A stretch of 64,000 nucleotides of DNA, taken from NCBI GenBank assembly GCA_948466265.1, contig CAOJZU010000002.1, forward strand, positions 84,906 to 148,905. Direction: 5' to 3'. The notes below the pieces were generated by a model. It did not search any database. It was not told the DNA's origin and saw only the letters and a list, made by a program, of their open reading frames with translations. The first letter of the stretch is position 1. Each line of letters begins with the position of its first letter. A program made the translations under genes and the position numbers. Of the stretch, positions 27,168 through 36,765 are shown in pieces. Origin of the DNA: an uncultured Clostridium sp. Lineage in GTDB: Bacteria; Bacillota_A; Clostridia; TANB77; CAG-508.

Positions 27168-27947
27168 ATGGAAATAAAAGAATTAGATAAAAGATTAATA
27201 GAAATAGCAAATTCATGTAGCTTTAATGGAAATAGAGGAGATTTAAGAAAAAAAGCATATGAAAGTTATGTTGAAATGATATTAAATTGGGAGATATCAG
27301 ATAATAAGAAACAAACAATACTAAATAAATTATATGACAAAAATATGGAAATTTTAAAATACGAAGCACAGCATGTTAGTGTTATGGTAGCAGGACCAGC
27401 AAGATATGATGCGAAGAAATGGGACAAAAGTGATAAGATTCTTGAGTTGGAACATTACCTATATGTATGGATAAAGGAATTAGAAGAACAAATTAATACT
27501 TTTAAAGAAGATTCGAAAGACAAAGTACAGGAGGCTTTGCTAACAATAGAAAGATTATATAAACTAAATTTGGATCCAACAGCAGATATTATAAAATTAG
27601 CACTTATAAGTAATGAATCATTTATAAAGACGTATGAAAAGTATAATGAAGTCTTTAATTGGAGAAAGAATAGCAAAATATATAAATTATATCAACAAGC
27701 ATTAAATGGAGAAATTAAGGAAATCAAGAAAGAAATTTTCTTTGAAGATGAGAATTTGACAGCTTTTGTTGAAGGAGATAGAGCTTATATAAAATTCATA
27801 ATGAGACCACAAAGGCAATTAATTGTAGCATTAAAAAGTAGAAAATGGTGGTGGAATAGTTACAAAAAAGCTTGGAGTACATATTTAGAGAAGCTAGATA
27901 GAGAATGGGTTTCAAGCATTAGTGAAAGATATGTAAAGTATGTATAA
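27168..27947 (+). CDS. element protein with VAGPARY motif
   Basis: About 259 residues. The segment AQHVSVMVAGPARYDAKKWD is a motif I associate with antirestriction or helicase-adjacent proteins of phages and elements; the family name is uncertain. The C-terminal 70 residues carry a small beta domain (FVEGDRAYIKFIMRPQRQLI then SRKWWWNSYKKAWSTYL), similar to HARP-like or DUF modules placed before SNF2 helicases. ATG 27168 has AGGAGG at 8 bases. Confidence 0.65.
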   Translation: MEIKELDKRLIEIANSCSFNGNRGDLRKKAYESYVEMILNWEISDNKKQTILNKLYDKNMEILKYEAQHVSVMVAGPARYDAKKWDKSDKILELEHYLYVWIKELEEQINTFKEDSKDKVQEALLTIERLYKLNLDPTADIIKLALISNESFIKTYEKYNEVFNWRKNSKIYKLYQQALNGEIKEIKKEIFFEDENLTAFVEGDRAYIKFIMRPQRQLIVALKSRKWWWNSYKKAWSTYLEKLDREWVSSISERYVKYV

Positions 27948-27968
27948 AAACGATGGAGGAAATAAAAT

Positions 27969-28325
27969 ATGGAATATAAAAAATTTAATTATAAAAATTA
28001 TAAAAATTGTTGGTTTAATGTTGGAACATATGTAGGTATGTTTGGGCCAATGTTTATAGAAATAGAAAATGAAAAGGAAGGAGCAATATGCGTAGCGACT
28101 GTCAATATGCCAGGATATTGCTATGATGATTGTGAAACTACTATAAAAAATTATTCTGAAAATAGTGGAATTACAGAATTCCTACAAAAAATGGGAATTA
28201 TAAAGGAAATTTATACTCGTACAAGATGCAATCCTATGGCAGGACCAAGTGAAACAATAGATTTTTGCCTAATTAATGTGGGAAAACTTAAGGAATACAG
28301 CAGAAATTTTGATTATAAGTCTTAA
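27969..28325 (+). CDS. DUF4313-like element protein
   Basis: 118 residues, paralogue of the protein at 16567: both open with F.Y...C.FNVG.Y..G / FDVGEYKNG and continue with a central VNMPGY/VNVDE strand and a LQKMGIIKEIYTR or LDLGIAKGITKR helix. Ribosome binding site GGAGGAA. Function unknown; its duplication within one block suggests a use tied to element replication or transfer. Confidence 0.7.
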   Translation: MEYKKFNYKNYKNCWFNVGTYVGMFGPMFIEIENEKEGAICVATVNMPGYCYDDCETTIKNYSENSGITEFLQKMGIIKEIYTRTRCNPMAGPSETIDFCLINVGKLKEYSRNFDYKS

Positions 28326-28355
28326 AATTTAATTGAAAAGAAAGAGAGAAATAAT

Positions 28356-28766
28356 ATGGATGGAATACAGAGATTAGAGAAAATGCTAGAAGGACAAAAA
28401 GATAAAGCGTTAATAAAAACTGTTAATTATCTAATGTTGCAGAAGGAAATGGAGCAAGATTTCTTAAAAGAAGAAAAAAACTTAAAGGATATGGCTGAAT
28501 ATATAAGAGGAAAAGCAATGAAAGATGCAACTCATGGATGGAATTGGCTAGATGATGAGGAAGTCTTTGAATGGGCAAAAGATTATTTTAGAAAATCTGA
28601 TGAAGAGTTAGGAATTAAGAAGGATAAGACAGAAAAAAGCAAACATATTGAAGACCAAAAAGTTCAAATTGAAGAAGATGAATTTGGATCAATATTTGGC
28701 ACACAAGAGACAGTAGTAGAAAAGAAGAAAAATGAAATTGAGCAAATATCATTGTTTGGTATGTAG
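28356..28766 (+). CDS. PcfK-like protein
   Basis: 136 residues, acidic and helical. The core AEYIRGKAMKD, GWNWLDDEEVFEWAKDYFRK is the PcfK signature (a W.DDEEV...A..Y motif). It is followed by a disordered Lys/Glu tail. It precedes PcfJ, as on enterococcal pCF10-like elements, where both are transfer accessory genes. The AcrIIA9 Cas9 inhibitors belong to the same superfamily, so an anti-CRISPR role is possible but unproven. Confidence 0.82.
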   Translation: MDGIQRLEKMLEGQKDKALIKTVNYLMLQKEMEQDFLKEEKNLKDMAEYIRGKAMKDATHGWNWLDDEEVFEWAKDYFRKSDEELGIKKDKTEKSKHIEDQKVQIEEDEFGSIFGTQETVVEKKKNEIEQISLFGM

Positions 28767-28776
28767 GAGGTTGAAG

Positions 28777-30246
28777 ATGTATATAAGAAAAGAAATACGA
28801 GAGTTCCTTAATAAAATGCCTAAAGAAATGAAGCTACCTAAACATTGGAGAAAATTTGTAAATAAAAATGATAAAGAATATAATTTGATAATAAAACATG
28901 GCTCAGAGTATGAGTGTACTAATTGTGGCAAATATTTTTATAGTGAACAAGTACCAGGACATGGACGTTGGGAAATATGCCCTTTTTGTGGAGGTCAATA
29001 TTATGTAAGAGCCAATAATACCAAAAAGCACTTTTTCTTATACGATTTAGCAGTTGTCGATAATATAGACAATAAATTAATATTACGATATTTTGAAGTA
29101 ATGAGAATTTATAATCATAAGATAAGAAGATTTACTGATAGTGTAGCAGAATATGCTAGAATAGTACCAGAACTTGGAATAGAACTTGTAAATGATAGAT
29201 TTGTTAAATATATGGCAATGGAAAGAGTGTACCATACTAGCAAAATAAAAAAATGGAGAGTATTTTCTGGAATGTATGGATTAGGTCAATATTACAAATC
29301 CGTTTATTTAGAAAATATAAGTGAAAAAGTAAAAGGAACACAGTATGAATATTCGCAACTAAAAGAAGCAATAGAGTATAAACAAAATAAACCAAAGGAA
29401 AAAGTTAAAGACATATTTAGACATGAGGATAAAGTCCTAGAAATACTAAAAAAAGCTAAAGTTCCAAGTTTTGAATTACTAATGAAAGCCGGCTTATATG
29501 AATTAGCATTAGATAATCCAAAACAATTTAATATAAAAGGAAATTTTGAAAAAAGATTTGGCATAGGAAAAGAATATTATAGTTTTATGAAAAAACATAA
29601 TATTACAACAAACGAGTTAAACATACTAATAGAGATAAAGAGAAAAAATATAAAAATAATAAGAGGTATATTACAAATGGGAAATATAGCAGATATTGAA
29701 AAAGCATCTAAATATGTAAAACTAGATAAATTATTAGAATATTCTAAGAAATACAAAAATTTTTCAATTTCATCTTATTTAGATTATATAGAAAACTTAG
29801 AAAACTTAGAAATTCCAATTAAAGGTAAGAAGGTATTATTTCCAGAAGATTTTTGGGAAGCCCATGACGAAATTATGGATAGAATTGAGATGCTGAATGA
29901 TAAAGGTACGAATAATAAAATAAAGAAGAGATACAAGCAGTTATCTAAAAATACATATAGTAATAATATATTCTTTATAAAACCAGCTGGAACTTTAGGA
30001 GAAATAAAAAGCGAAGCAGAACAACAAAAAAACTGTGTATACAGAAATTACAGTGCAAAATATGCAAATGGAGAAACTGATATATATTTTCTTAGAAAAA
30101 TAAAAAATCCTAGAGAATCATTGGTAACGATAGAAGTAAGAGAAAATAAAGTAAGACAGAAAGAAACAAAAAATCGTGGAATCCCAACAAAGCAACAGAA
30201 TGAGTTTATAAAAAAATGGGAAAATACAGTATTAAAAGCAGCATAG
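28777..30246 (+). CDS. PcfJ-like protein
   Basis: About 489 residues. Contains a zinc ribbon near the N-terminus (YECTNCGKYFYS and EICPFCGGQYYV), a long helical middle, and the characteristic C-terminal region with AEQQKNCVYRNYSAKYANGE and LVTIEVRENKVRQKETKNRG, typical of PcfJ proteins of conjugative elements. ATG 28777 has AGGAGG at 7 bases. The biochemical role of PcfJ is unknown. Confidence 0.85.
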   Translation: MYIRKEIREFLNKMPKEMKLPKHWRKFVNKNDKEYNLIIKHGSEYECTNCGKYFYSEQVPGHGRWEICPFCGGQYYVRANNTKKHFFLYDLAVVDNIDNKLILRYFEVMRIYNHKIRRFTDSVAEYARIVPELGIELVNDRFVKYMAMERVYHTSKIKKWRVFSGMYGLGQYYKSVYLENISEKVKGTQYEYSQLKEAIEYKQNKPKEKVKDIFRHEDKVLEILKKAKVPSFELLMKAGLYELALDNPKQFNIKGNFEKRFGIGKEYYSFMKKHNITTNELNILIEIKRKNIKIIRGILQMGNIADIEKASKYVKLDKLLEYSKKYKNFSISSYLDYIENLENLEIPIKGKKVLFPEDFWEAHDEIMDRIEMLNDKGTNNKIKKRYKQLSKNTYSNNIFFIKPAGTLGEIKSEAEQQKNCVYRNYSAKYANGETDIYFLRKIKNPRESLVTIEVRENKVRQKETKNRGIPTKQQNEFIKKWENTVLKAA

Positions 30247-30313
30247 AATCAAAAGAAAAATAGAGAAATTTTATTAGAAACCCCTATTTTTTGAAAAAAT
30301 GGAAAAAGCAAAA

Positions 30314-30359
30314 ATGGTGTCAAACGATGTATTTATATGCGTTTGACATCATTTTTTTA
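30314..30359 (+). terminator. strong intrinsic terminator
   Basis: ATGGTGTCAAACG (30314-30326) and CGTTTGACATCAT (30340-30352) form a 13-bp stem with one wobble, followed by seven T. It closes the replication block. Confidence 0.85.
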
Positions 30360-30438
30360 AAATTTTTTTTTGAAGTTGCAAAAATGATAAATATGATATT
30401 ACAATATATTCATAAATAAAAAATGGAGGTATAAGATT

Positions 30439-30750
30439 ATGGAAAATGTTAATTATGCAAGTATGGCGAATGACTTACTAGGAGATGAATTATATTGTAA
30501 ATTTATCAAACAAATTTCTAAGGATTATAAAAAAGGAAACATAGTTGACTTTGGTAAAAAAGTTGTAAACAGTTGTTGCTTTTTACTAATAATGATTGGT
30601 ATGTCAAAAAAAGTAAAAATTGATAATGTTAAGATATGTCTTGAAGATGAAATAGTAGAAATATCTTGCAAAGAATTTGCTATGAAATATGAGCATTATA
30701 TTAAACAAATTGAAAATAATATGTTTCAAGCAGTGAAAAGTATGACATAA
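30439..30750 (+). CDS. hypothetical protein
   Basis: 103 residues starting MENVNYASMANDLLGDE with a hydrophobic stretch (about 45-58, SCCFLLIMIGMS) too short to be sure of membrane insertion. AATGGAGG precedes the ATG, and TTGCAA/TACAAT promoter-like boxes lie upstream, so it is transcribed alone. Not recognised. Confidence 0.65.
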   Translation: MENVNYASMANDLLGDELYCKFIKQISKDYKKGNIVDFGKKVVNSCCFLLIMIGMSKKVKIDNVKICLEDEIVEISCKEFAMKYEHYIKQIENNMFQAVKSMT

Positions 30751-30836
30751 GACGCAATTATCGTAATTTTCGCATAAACATTGATAATTTATCTATAAAG
30801 TGATATACTACAATAAAATTAGTAAGAGGTTTGTAA

Positions 30837-32366
30837 ATGAATAAAAATGATATTTTAGAAATGATACAAGAACTAAATGAGAAGGAAACAGAGACATTAA
30901 CGATTGAAGCTAAGACAGCAGGACAAGGAAAACCAGAAAAATTTTTTGATACTATCTCAAGTTTTAGTAATTCAATAGGCGGAACTATATTATTTGGTGT
31001 AGAAGAAAAAAAGATAAAGAATAAGTCGAGTTTTATACCTGTAGGAGTGTATGATACAAATGAATTGCAAAAAAATATTACTAATCTATGCAGTACAGAA
31101 TTTGAGCCAGTTATAAGACCAGAAATAAGTATAGTAGATATAGATAGTAAAAAAATAGTTGCAGTAAAAATAGATATGCTTAATCAGAGAAATAAACCAT
31201 GTTACTACAAACCACAAGGTATGCATAAAGGTTCATATATAAGAGTTGGAGATAGAGACGATCATATGACTGAATATGAAATATATAAGTGTATATCATA
31301 TAGAGATAATGAACAAGCAGATAAAAGAGCAGTTGTAGGTGCAACAATGGATGATTTCGACAAAGAATTATTAAAGAAATTTATAGAAAAAGCCAAAAAA
31401 GATAAACCAAAATTTTCTGAGTTTAGTAATGAAGATGTTTTATTAACAATGGGAGTTATTACTAAGGTGGAAGATAAAATATTTCCAACCGTTGCAGGTA
31501 TAATGGTACTCGGATATTATCCACAAAAATTTTTTCCACAATGGTTTGTTGCAGCTATGGCATTTCCTGGATTTGAAGTTGCAGAATTAGGAGAACAAGG
31601 ACAAAGATTCGATAATAATAAAAGAATTGATGGAAACATTATAGATATGTATAATGAATCAATTAACTTTGCTGAAAGAAATATGAAAGTAAAAATGAGA
31701 CTAAATGATAAGACAGGATTGAGGGACGACATTCCAGAATATCCGATAAAAAGCATTCGTGAGGCTATTTCAAATATGCTAATACACAGAGACCTATCAC
31801 CATATAAAGAAAGTGTATATAGCTCGATTAGTATGTTTAAAAATAGAATTGAATTTAGAAATGTTGGAAATCTTTATGGAACAAATACAATAGATACAAT
31901 AATTTCAGAAAGAGATGTAGAAGTTCGAAATAAAACTACTATTGGAATACTAGAAGTTTTGAATGAAGTTATAGAAAATAGGCATACAGGCATAAGAACA
32001 ATGATTCAAGAAATGAAAAATGCAGAATTACCAAATCCTGTGTTTAAGAATGAAAGAGAAGACTTTTCTGTAACGTTTTATAATGGAGAATATCCAGAAT
32101 TATATCCTGAAGAAATTAAAAATACCCAAGTTAGTACCCAAGTTAGTACCCAAGTTAGTACCCAAGTTGATGATATAGATAAATTAATTTTAAAATTTTG
32201 TAAGGATGAGAAAACAGCAAAAGAAATAGCAGACAACTTTGAGTACAAAAACATAAAGGGCTTAAAGAAGAATCATTTACAACCATTAATAGAAAAAGGA
32301 CTACTTCAAATGACAATTCCAGAGAAACCTACAAGTAGCAAACAAAAATATATAGCAATTAAGTAA
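30837..32366 (+). CDS. AlbA_2 (Schlafen-type) ATP-binding transcription regulator
   Basis: 509 residues. The N-terminal AlbA_2 domain (LTIEAKTAGQGKPEKFFDTI, SFSNSIGGTILFGVEE) is followed by a GHKL-like ATPase region (EAISNMLIHRDLSPY, FRNVGNLYGTNTID) and a C-terminal helix-turn-helix. Between them a four-fold 12-bp tandem repeat encodes STQV units (32128-32170). Such proteins are widespread putative regulators in Firmicutes and sometimes occur in defence islands. The region contains GTP/ATP-like motifs but no proven activity. Confidence 0.85.
   Translation: MNKNDILEMIQELNEKETETLTIEAKTAGQGKPEKFFDTISSFSNSIGGTILFGVEEKKIKNKSSFIPVGVYDTNELQKNITNLCSTEFEPVIRPEISIVDIDSKKIVAVKIDMLNQRNKPCYYKPQGMHKGSYIRVGDRDDHMTEYEIYKCISYRDNEQADKRAVVGATMDDFDKELLKKFIEKAKKDKPKFSEFSNEDVLLTMGVITKVEDKIFPTVAGIMVLGYYPQKFFPQWFVAAMAFPGFEVAELGEQGQRFDNNKRIDGNIIDMYNESINFAERNMKVKMRLNDKTGLRDDIPEYPIKSIREAISNMLIHRDLSPYKESVYSSISMFKNRIEFRNVGNLYGTNTIDTIISERDVEVRNKTTIGILEVLNEVIENRHTGIRTMIQEMKNAELPNPVFKNEREDFSVTFYNGEYPELYPEEIKNTQVSTQVSTQVSTQVDDIDKLILKFCKDEKTAKEIADNFEYKNIKGLKKNHLQPLIEKGLLQMTIPEKPTSSKQKYIAIK
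32128..32172 (+). repeat. 12-bp tandem repeat inside the AlbA_2 gene
   Basis: ACCCAAGTTAGT occurs in tandem three times plus a partial copy, encoding repeated TQVS. It is a likely slippage-prone linker whose length can vary in steps of four residues without loss of frame. Confidence 0.85.
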
Positions 32367-32417
32367 TACAAAAATCTTTAAATTATGCTATTTTTTAGGT
32401 AAAAAATGCAAAAACAA

Positions 32418-32446
32418 TTTACAAAGTAAACATAATATGATATAAT
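32418..32446 (+). promoter_or_regulatory. sigma-A promoter of the LysR gene
   Basis: TTTACA (32418-32423), 17 bases, TATAAT (32441-32446), 31 bases before the LysR start. Confidence 0.7.
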
Positions 32447-32476
32447 ATCACTTATGAAATATGGAGAGGATATTAT

Positions 32477-33355
32477 ATGTTAGATGTAAACTTAAATTTA
32501 TATAAAACCTTTTACGAAGTAGCAAGAACTAAAAGTCTTACTGTTGCAAGTGATAATTTGTTTATAACACCTCCAGCAGTTAGTAAAAAAATAAAGCAAT
32601 TAGAAGAACAACTTAATGAAGAACTTTTCATTAGAGGGAATAATGGACTAAGTTTAACAAGTGCTGGAGAATCTTTATATACATATGTAGAGCAGGGACT
32701 AAAAATATTTGATACCGGAGAAAAAATTGTTACTAATAATGAAGACCTAAATGTAGTAAAATTAAGAATAGGTAGCCCTTCTCATGTATCAAATTATTAT
32801 CTTATGAATTGTATAAAAACTGCTAGAGAAGATTACCCTAATATGGAGCTTGCATTATTTGGAGGATCTAACGGAAAAGAATTAATAAAATTGATTGAAG
32901 ATAATAAGATAGACTTCGCAATAGATGCAACTCATTTGAATATAAGTAAGCCAAATATAAAGGTAGAAGAATTAACAACAATTCAGAACATCTTTATTTC
33001 AAAGAAACCACTAAAAATAGAAAATTTAAAGGAATTAGAAAAACTAAAATATATACTACCATTTGAAAGTACAGCAACATATAAGGAATTAGTGCAATGC
33101 CTAGCAAACAATAATGTTTCAATAAAAAGTAGTACAGAAATGGATATCACAGAATCAAGAGTTGCTGCGGTAAAAGAAGGATTAGGAATAGGATATGTTA
33201 TGAAACAGGCAGTAAAAGAAGAGCTAGAAAATGGAGAATTATATGAAGTAGACATACCATTGAATTTGCCAAAAGCACAAATAAACTTAATCTATATGGA
33301 TGGAAGATTAACAAAAGCAGATAAGAAATTTATAAACGAATATCTAAAAAAGTAA
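32477..33355 (+). CDS. LysR-family transcription regulator
   Basis: 292 residues: the N-terminal winged helix (FYEVARTKSLTVASDNLF, TPPAVSKKIKQLEEQLNEEL) and a periplasmic-binding-like effector domain (VVKLRIGSPSHVSNYYL, VAAVKEGLGIGYVMKQ). It has a terminator behind it and the radical SAM-PfkB gene further on, which it may regulate together with a small-molecule signal. AGAGGA ribosome binding site. Confidence 0.95.
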   Translation: MLDVNLNLYKTFYEVARTKSLTVASDNLFITPPAVSKKIKQLEEQLNEELFIRGNNGLSLTSAGESLYTYVEQGLKIFDTGEKIVTNNEDLNVVKLRIGSPSHVSNYYLMNCIKTAREDYPNMELALFGGSNGKELIKLIEDNKIDFAIDATHLNISKPNIKVEELTTIQNIFISKKPLKIENLKELEKLKYILPFESTATYKELVQCLANNNVSIKSSTEMDITESRVAAVKEGLGIGYVMKQAVKEELENGELYEVDIPLNLPKAQINLIYMDGRLTKADKKFINEYLKK

Positions 33356-33374
33356 ATGAATAGATAATATATGT

Positions 33375-33404
33375 AACACTATCGGTTGGTAGTGTTATTT
33401 TTTT
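33375..33404 (+). terminator. intrinsic terminator after LysR
   Basis: AACACTA (33375-33381) pairs with TAGTGTT (33390-33396), then A and seven T. Confidence 0.75.
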
Positions 33405-33524
33405 CATGCTTTGGAAAGGTTTTACTTTTAGTTAAATCCATTTTTACTTTTTTTCAATCGACAAAAGTGCATAAGCAATATATAATTTTTATGTAAATTA
33501 TTAAAATGAAAGAAGGTAAGTAAA

Positions 33525-35182
33525 ATGCAATTACAGGAAGTATGTTGGAACATTACTACACGATGCAACCAAAACTGTAGATACTGTCATCGCTTTTTGA
33601 ATATTGATGATTTAAGTTACGAAAAGAATAAGAAGATACTAATGAAAATGATAGAGGATGGAATAAAGGAAATTACATGGACTGGCGGAGAGGCATTACT
33701 TTATCCTCGAATAATAGAATTATTAAGAATAGCAAAGGAGCATGGAATAAGGAGTAAATTAATTACAAATCGGAATGGTATTATCTACAGACGATTCAAT
33801 GAAAGTAGTTTTTGATTATTTAGATAGTATAACTTTTTCGATAGATTCCATAGATAGTAGAACAAATAGAGAATTAGGTAGAGGAGCAGATCATTGGAAT
33901 AATATAAGAGCTTTATTAGATTACTTAAAGGATAAGGATATTAAAGTAAACATTAATACAGTTGCAACAAGAGAGAATATTGGGAAAATAGAAGAATTAG
34001 GAAGAACTTTAGAAGGATATCCTATAAATGCTTGGAGAATATTCAAATTTATGCCTTTACGAGAAACAGCAGAGATAAACAGAGGACAATTTGAAATAAC
34101 AGATGCAGAATATCAGGCACTTAGTGATAGATTACAAGAAAAGTTTAAAGGTATGAAGATAGAAACTAGACAAGAGCAAGATATGGAAGATAAATATGTA
34201 TTACTTGTTGCAAATGGAGATATAATCAAAACTGAAAATGGTGTAGATGTAAAGAAAGGAAATGCACTACATAAAAGTGTAATGGATGTAATACAAGGAA
34301 AAGACAATATTAGAGAGAGAATAAAAGTACAACCTAAAGCTCCAAATTTAGTAGTAATTGGCAATATTGCTTATGACATAATTGATTTTAGTAGGTTAGG
34401 CAAAGCTAGAGAAAATATTGTAGATATAGGAGGAGCTTGTGTATTTTCTTCAATTCCAGCAAGTCTGTATGGCAGAGTACGGAATGGTTGGGAAGATAGG
34501 TACAGATTTTGATATATCGAAATTCTATGGTTATAATTTGGACTTGACAGGTGTTAAGCAATTAGAAAATCCTACAACAAGTTTCTATACCTATTGGAAT
34601 AGCGAAGATGGGCAAGATAGAGAGGTTAGTGGTGATGTAAAACCTGAAATGGAAGTAGGTAGTAATGATATTCCAGAAAGTTTTTTAGGAGCTAAACATT
34701 TTCATCTAACTACTGCAACACCACAAAAGCAATTAGAACTTATAGAATTTTTGAGGAAAAACACAAATGCAACAATTAGTGTAGATACAATAGACGAATT
34801 TGCAAGTCTTCCAGAGTGTAAACAAGTATTCGATAGTGTAGATATAGCTTTTATAGATAAAGAATATACAGAGTTATTAGATAGTAAAGCACCTGTTAGA
34901 ATTATTAAGTACGGAAAACAAGGATGCTTATACTATTCTAAAGATAAAAGTTTCGCAGCACATTCACAAGTAATTCCAGATGAGAAGGTAATTGACAAAA
35001 CAGGTGCAGGAGATTGCCTAAACGGTGTATTTTTAAACCTTATAGCAAATGGTACAGATGAAGAAACTGCATTACAAACAGCAGTGAGTATGGCAACAGA
35101 ATCAATAAAGCATAAAGGAATATTTGAACTAAGAACATTAGAAGATAAACAAAACCAAAAGGAGGTAGGGATAAATGAATAA
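33525..35182 (+). CDS. radical SAM - PfkB carbohydrate kinase fusion, two CGG sites
   Basis: Merged across CGG sites at 33771-33773 (LITN-GMVLSTDD) and 34480-34482 (LYGRV-GMVGKIG). About 551 residues. Residues 1-230 are a radical SAM domain: TTRCNQNCRYCHRF (CxxxCxxC cluster), TWTGGEALLYP and a TNG motif restored by the first skip. The C-terminal 300 residues are a PfkB/ribokinase domain: VVIGNIAYDIIDF, DIGGACVFSS, and the anion-hole/catalytic IDKTGAGDCLNGVFLN. Linking a radical SAM chemistry to a sugar or nucleoside kinase in one chain points to modification and phosphorylation of one substrate, unknown so far. Start by AAGAAGG and ATG. Confidence 0.85.
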
Positions 35183-35573
35183 TAAAATAAGAATATTAGT
35201 TGCTGACAATGATCAGGACACGACAAATGAAATTGTAAATTCAATTAAGGAATTGGACTATGTAGAAGTAGTTGGTATGGCAATAGATGGATTAGATACA
35301 TATAATAAGATAATTGAACTAAAGCCAGAGATTGTATTCTCAAAATATAACTTAGACAAAATGGATGGGTTAGAAGTAATTAGAAAAACAAAGGAAAAAT
35401 TGCAGACAGAAATGCCTATGTTTAATATTATTACATCTGTTAATATACCAGATGAACAGCTACAAAAAACAGTATTAGACGTGGGAACAAAACTTAGTAA
35501 TTTAATTAGAACTGATACAATAAAACTAGGGATAGTAAAAGATATAATGAATGATTACAAAGAGAATAGATAG
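35175..35573 (+). CDS. receiver-domain protein with altered phosphorylation site
   Basis: 132 residues, a stand-alone response-regulator receiver: acidic pair in VADNDQDT, GMAIDGLDTYNKI. The site of the phosphoryl Asp reads IVFSKYNLDKMDG, where the usual Asp position is occupied by Lys (S and K around it), so it is probably a pseudo-receiver that cannot be phosphorylated normally. It overlaps the end of the radical SAM-PfkB gene by 8 bases with AGGAGG upstream, so it belongs to the same operon. Confidence 0.8.
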   Translation: MNNKIRILVADNDQDTTNEIVNSIKELDYVEVVGMAIDGLDTYNKIIELKPEIVFSKYNLDKMDGLEVIRKTKEKLQTEMPMFNIITSVNIPDEQLQKTVLDVGTKLSNLIRTDTIKLGIVKDIMNDYKENR

Positions 35574-35578
35574 CAAAA

Positions 35579-35627
35579 AAATAAGAAATAGTTTGACATA
35601 GATTCAAATTATTTCTTATTTCTTTTT
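35579..35627. terminator. bidirectional terminator
   Basis: AAATAAGAAATA (35579-35590) and TATTTCTTATTT (35610-35621) are perfect 12-bp arms between converging genes. Confidence 0.8.
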
Positions 35628-36335
35628 GTCATGTAAATATGTAGTAACTACTTCAATAAAAAATCGAGGAGTAATCGTTTCAGGTGTATCTAACAAGTCT
35701 AATATAGAATTTGTTTTCAATATTATTCCGTATTTATTTAATTTAATAAGTGAAGCTCTTAATCCTTCTTTAATAGTAGATGCATTAGTATGGTGCTTTA
35801 AAGCTACTATATCAAAAACTTCATTTAGCGAATATATCAGATAAGGATAGTAGTAGCATTGAATTAGACAATCCATCATATATTGGCTGCATTTTTTCGA
35901 TATATTCAAATTTAATTTTAATAGTAAAGAATTTAATTCATTAGTCTTTAATTTAGGCGTATTTTCTATAGGTTCAGTCATTAGATGTATTGTATCTAAT
36001 AAATTTTTTTTACTAATAGGCTTGCGAAAGATTCGATAAATTTTCGACGTATAATCGAGCTTATTAGCTTCAGTCATATTGTTAAGAGTCAGAAGTGTAT
36101 TGCACTTACTTCGTTCTAACGGAAATAGAGCTATTTTGTTTAGTATATCATTATAGCTCATTTTACCAAATCCAGAGTCAAGGATGAACACATCAGGCTC
36201 TATTTTTAGATATTTATTTATTGTCGTCATAAAATCTTTGGTGTCTTCAATTTCAAAATCATTTTCATTTGTAAGAAACTTGCGAATCATCAAATTTTCT
36301 TCAATGTTCGCATTTGATACAAGCACTTTAACCAT
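35616..36335 (-). CDS. Spo0A-like response regulator
   Basis: 239 residues. N-terminal receiver-like domain with a retained Asp (DVFILDSGFGK), then a C-terminal DNA-binding domain of about 105 residues that follows the Spo0A effector pattern (LNISKKCSQYMMDCLIQCYY, VFDIVALKHHTNASTIKEGL, ASLIKLNKYG). Recognition by pattern is moderate. It is convergent to the radical SAM operon and stands alone. It may tie element activity to a sporulation-like decision. Confidence 0.72.
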   Translation of the reverse strand: MVKVLVSNANIEENLMIRKFLTNENDFEIEDTKDFMTTINKYLKIEPDVFILDSGFGKMSYNDILNKIALFPLERSKCNTLLTLNNMTEANKLDYTSKIYRIFRKPISKKNLLDTIHLMTEPIENTPKLKTNELNSLLLKLNLNISKKCSQYMMDCLIQCYYYPYLIYSLNEVFDIVALKHHTNASTIKEGLRASLIKLNKYGIILKTNSILDLLDTPETITPRFFIEVVTTYLHDKKK

Positions 36336-36520
36336 AAATAGCTCCCAACAAATGTATAAATATTAAAATCAACACTTATTATATTACAAAAATTATGTAA
36401 ATTCAAGAAAAAAGTAAAAAAAGTTTTAAATATGTAAACTAATTATACTAAATCTTACACTTTCATACAGAATCTTACGCTTTTGAACATTGATACTCAT
36501 AACCTGTATATAATGCAGTC

Positions 36521-36684
36521 AACTTAATCAAGGCTTAAAAGGAGCTTATACAAAAGAAATATTAAAAAGCAGAAGAAAAGAACGATAAGTATATTTTAGA
36601 CCTTGATTAGTTAAGAACTTCTCCCTTAATAGTTTGGAAAACTCCTTTAAGAATTTTGTTTAAGTCAATTTTCTTTTAGGAGTT
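36521..36684 (+). ncRNA. candidate structured RNA in a gene-free stretch
   Basis: The gap 36336-36772 has no gene. AACTTAATCAAGG (36521-36533) pairs with CCTTGATTAGTT (36601-36612) with one bulge, closing a domain of about 90 nt; AACTCCT (36640-36646) pairs with AGGAGTT (36678-36684). Together with the ribosome-site hairpin at 36728 this suggests a long regulated leader for the sigma-like gene at 36773. No known family recognised. Confidence 0.4.
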
Positions 36685-36727
36685 TTATACTTTGGAATGG
36701 TTGACTGGTCAAAAGTATTGTAGAGGG

Positions 36728-36765
36728 CCTCCAGATTCATCTCAAAAATCGAGATGAATAGGAGG
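36728..36765 (+). promoter_or_regulatory. ribosome-binding-site sequestering hairpin
   Basis: CCTCC (36728-36732) and GGAGG (36761-36765, the Shine-Dalgarno) close a stem whose inner part is ATTCATCTC/GAGATGAAT (36735-36743, 36751-36759). In the folded form the ribosome binding site of the gene starting at GTG 36773 is fully paired. Confidence 0.7.

Noticed and set aside
30390..30430. TTGCAA/TACAAT boxes as a firm promoter of the gene at 30439
   Set aside because: Spacing of 18 is acceptable but the -10 lies very near the ribosome binding site; not listed as a separate feature.
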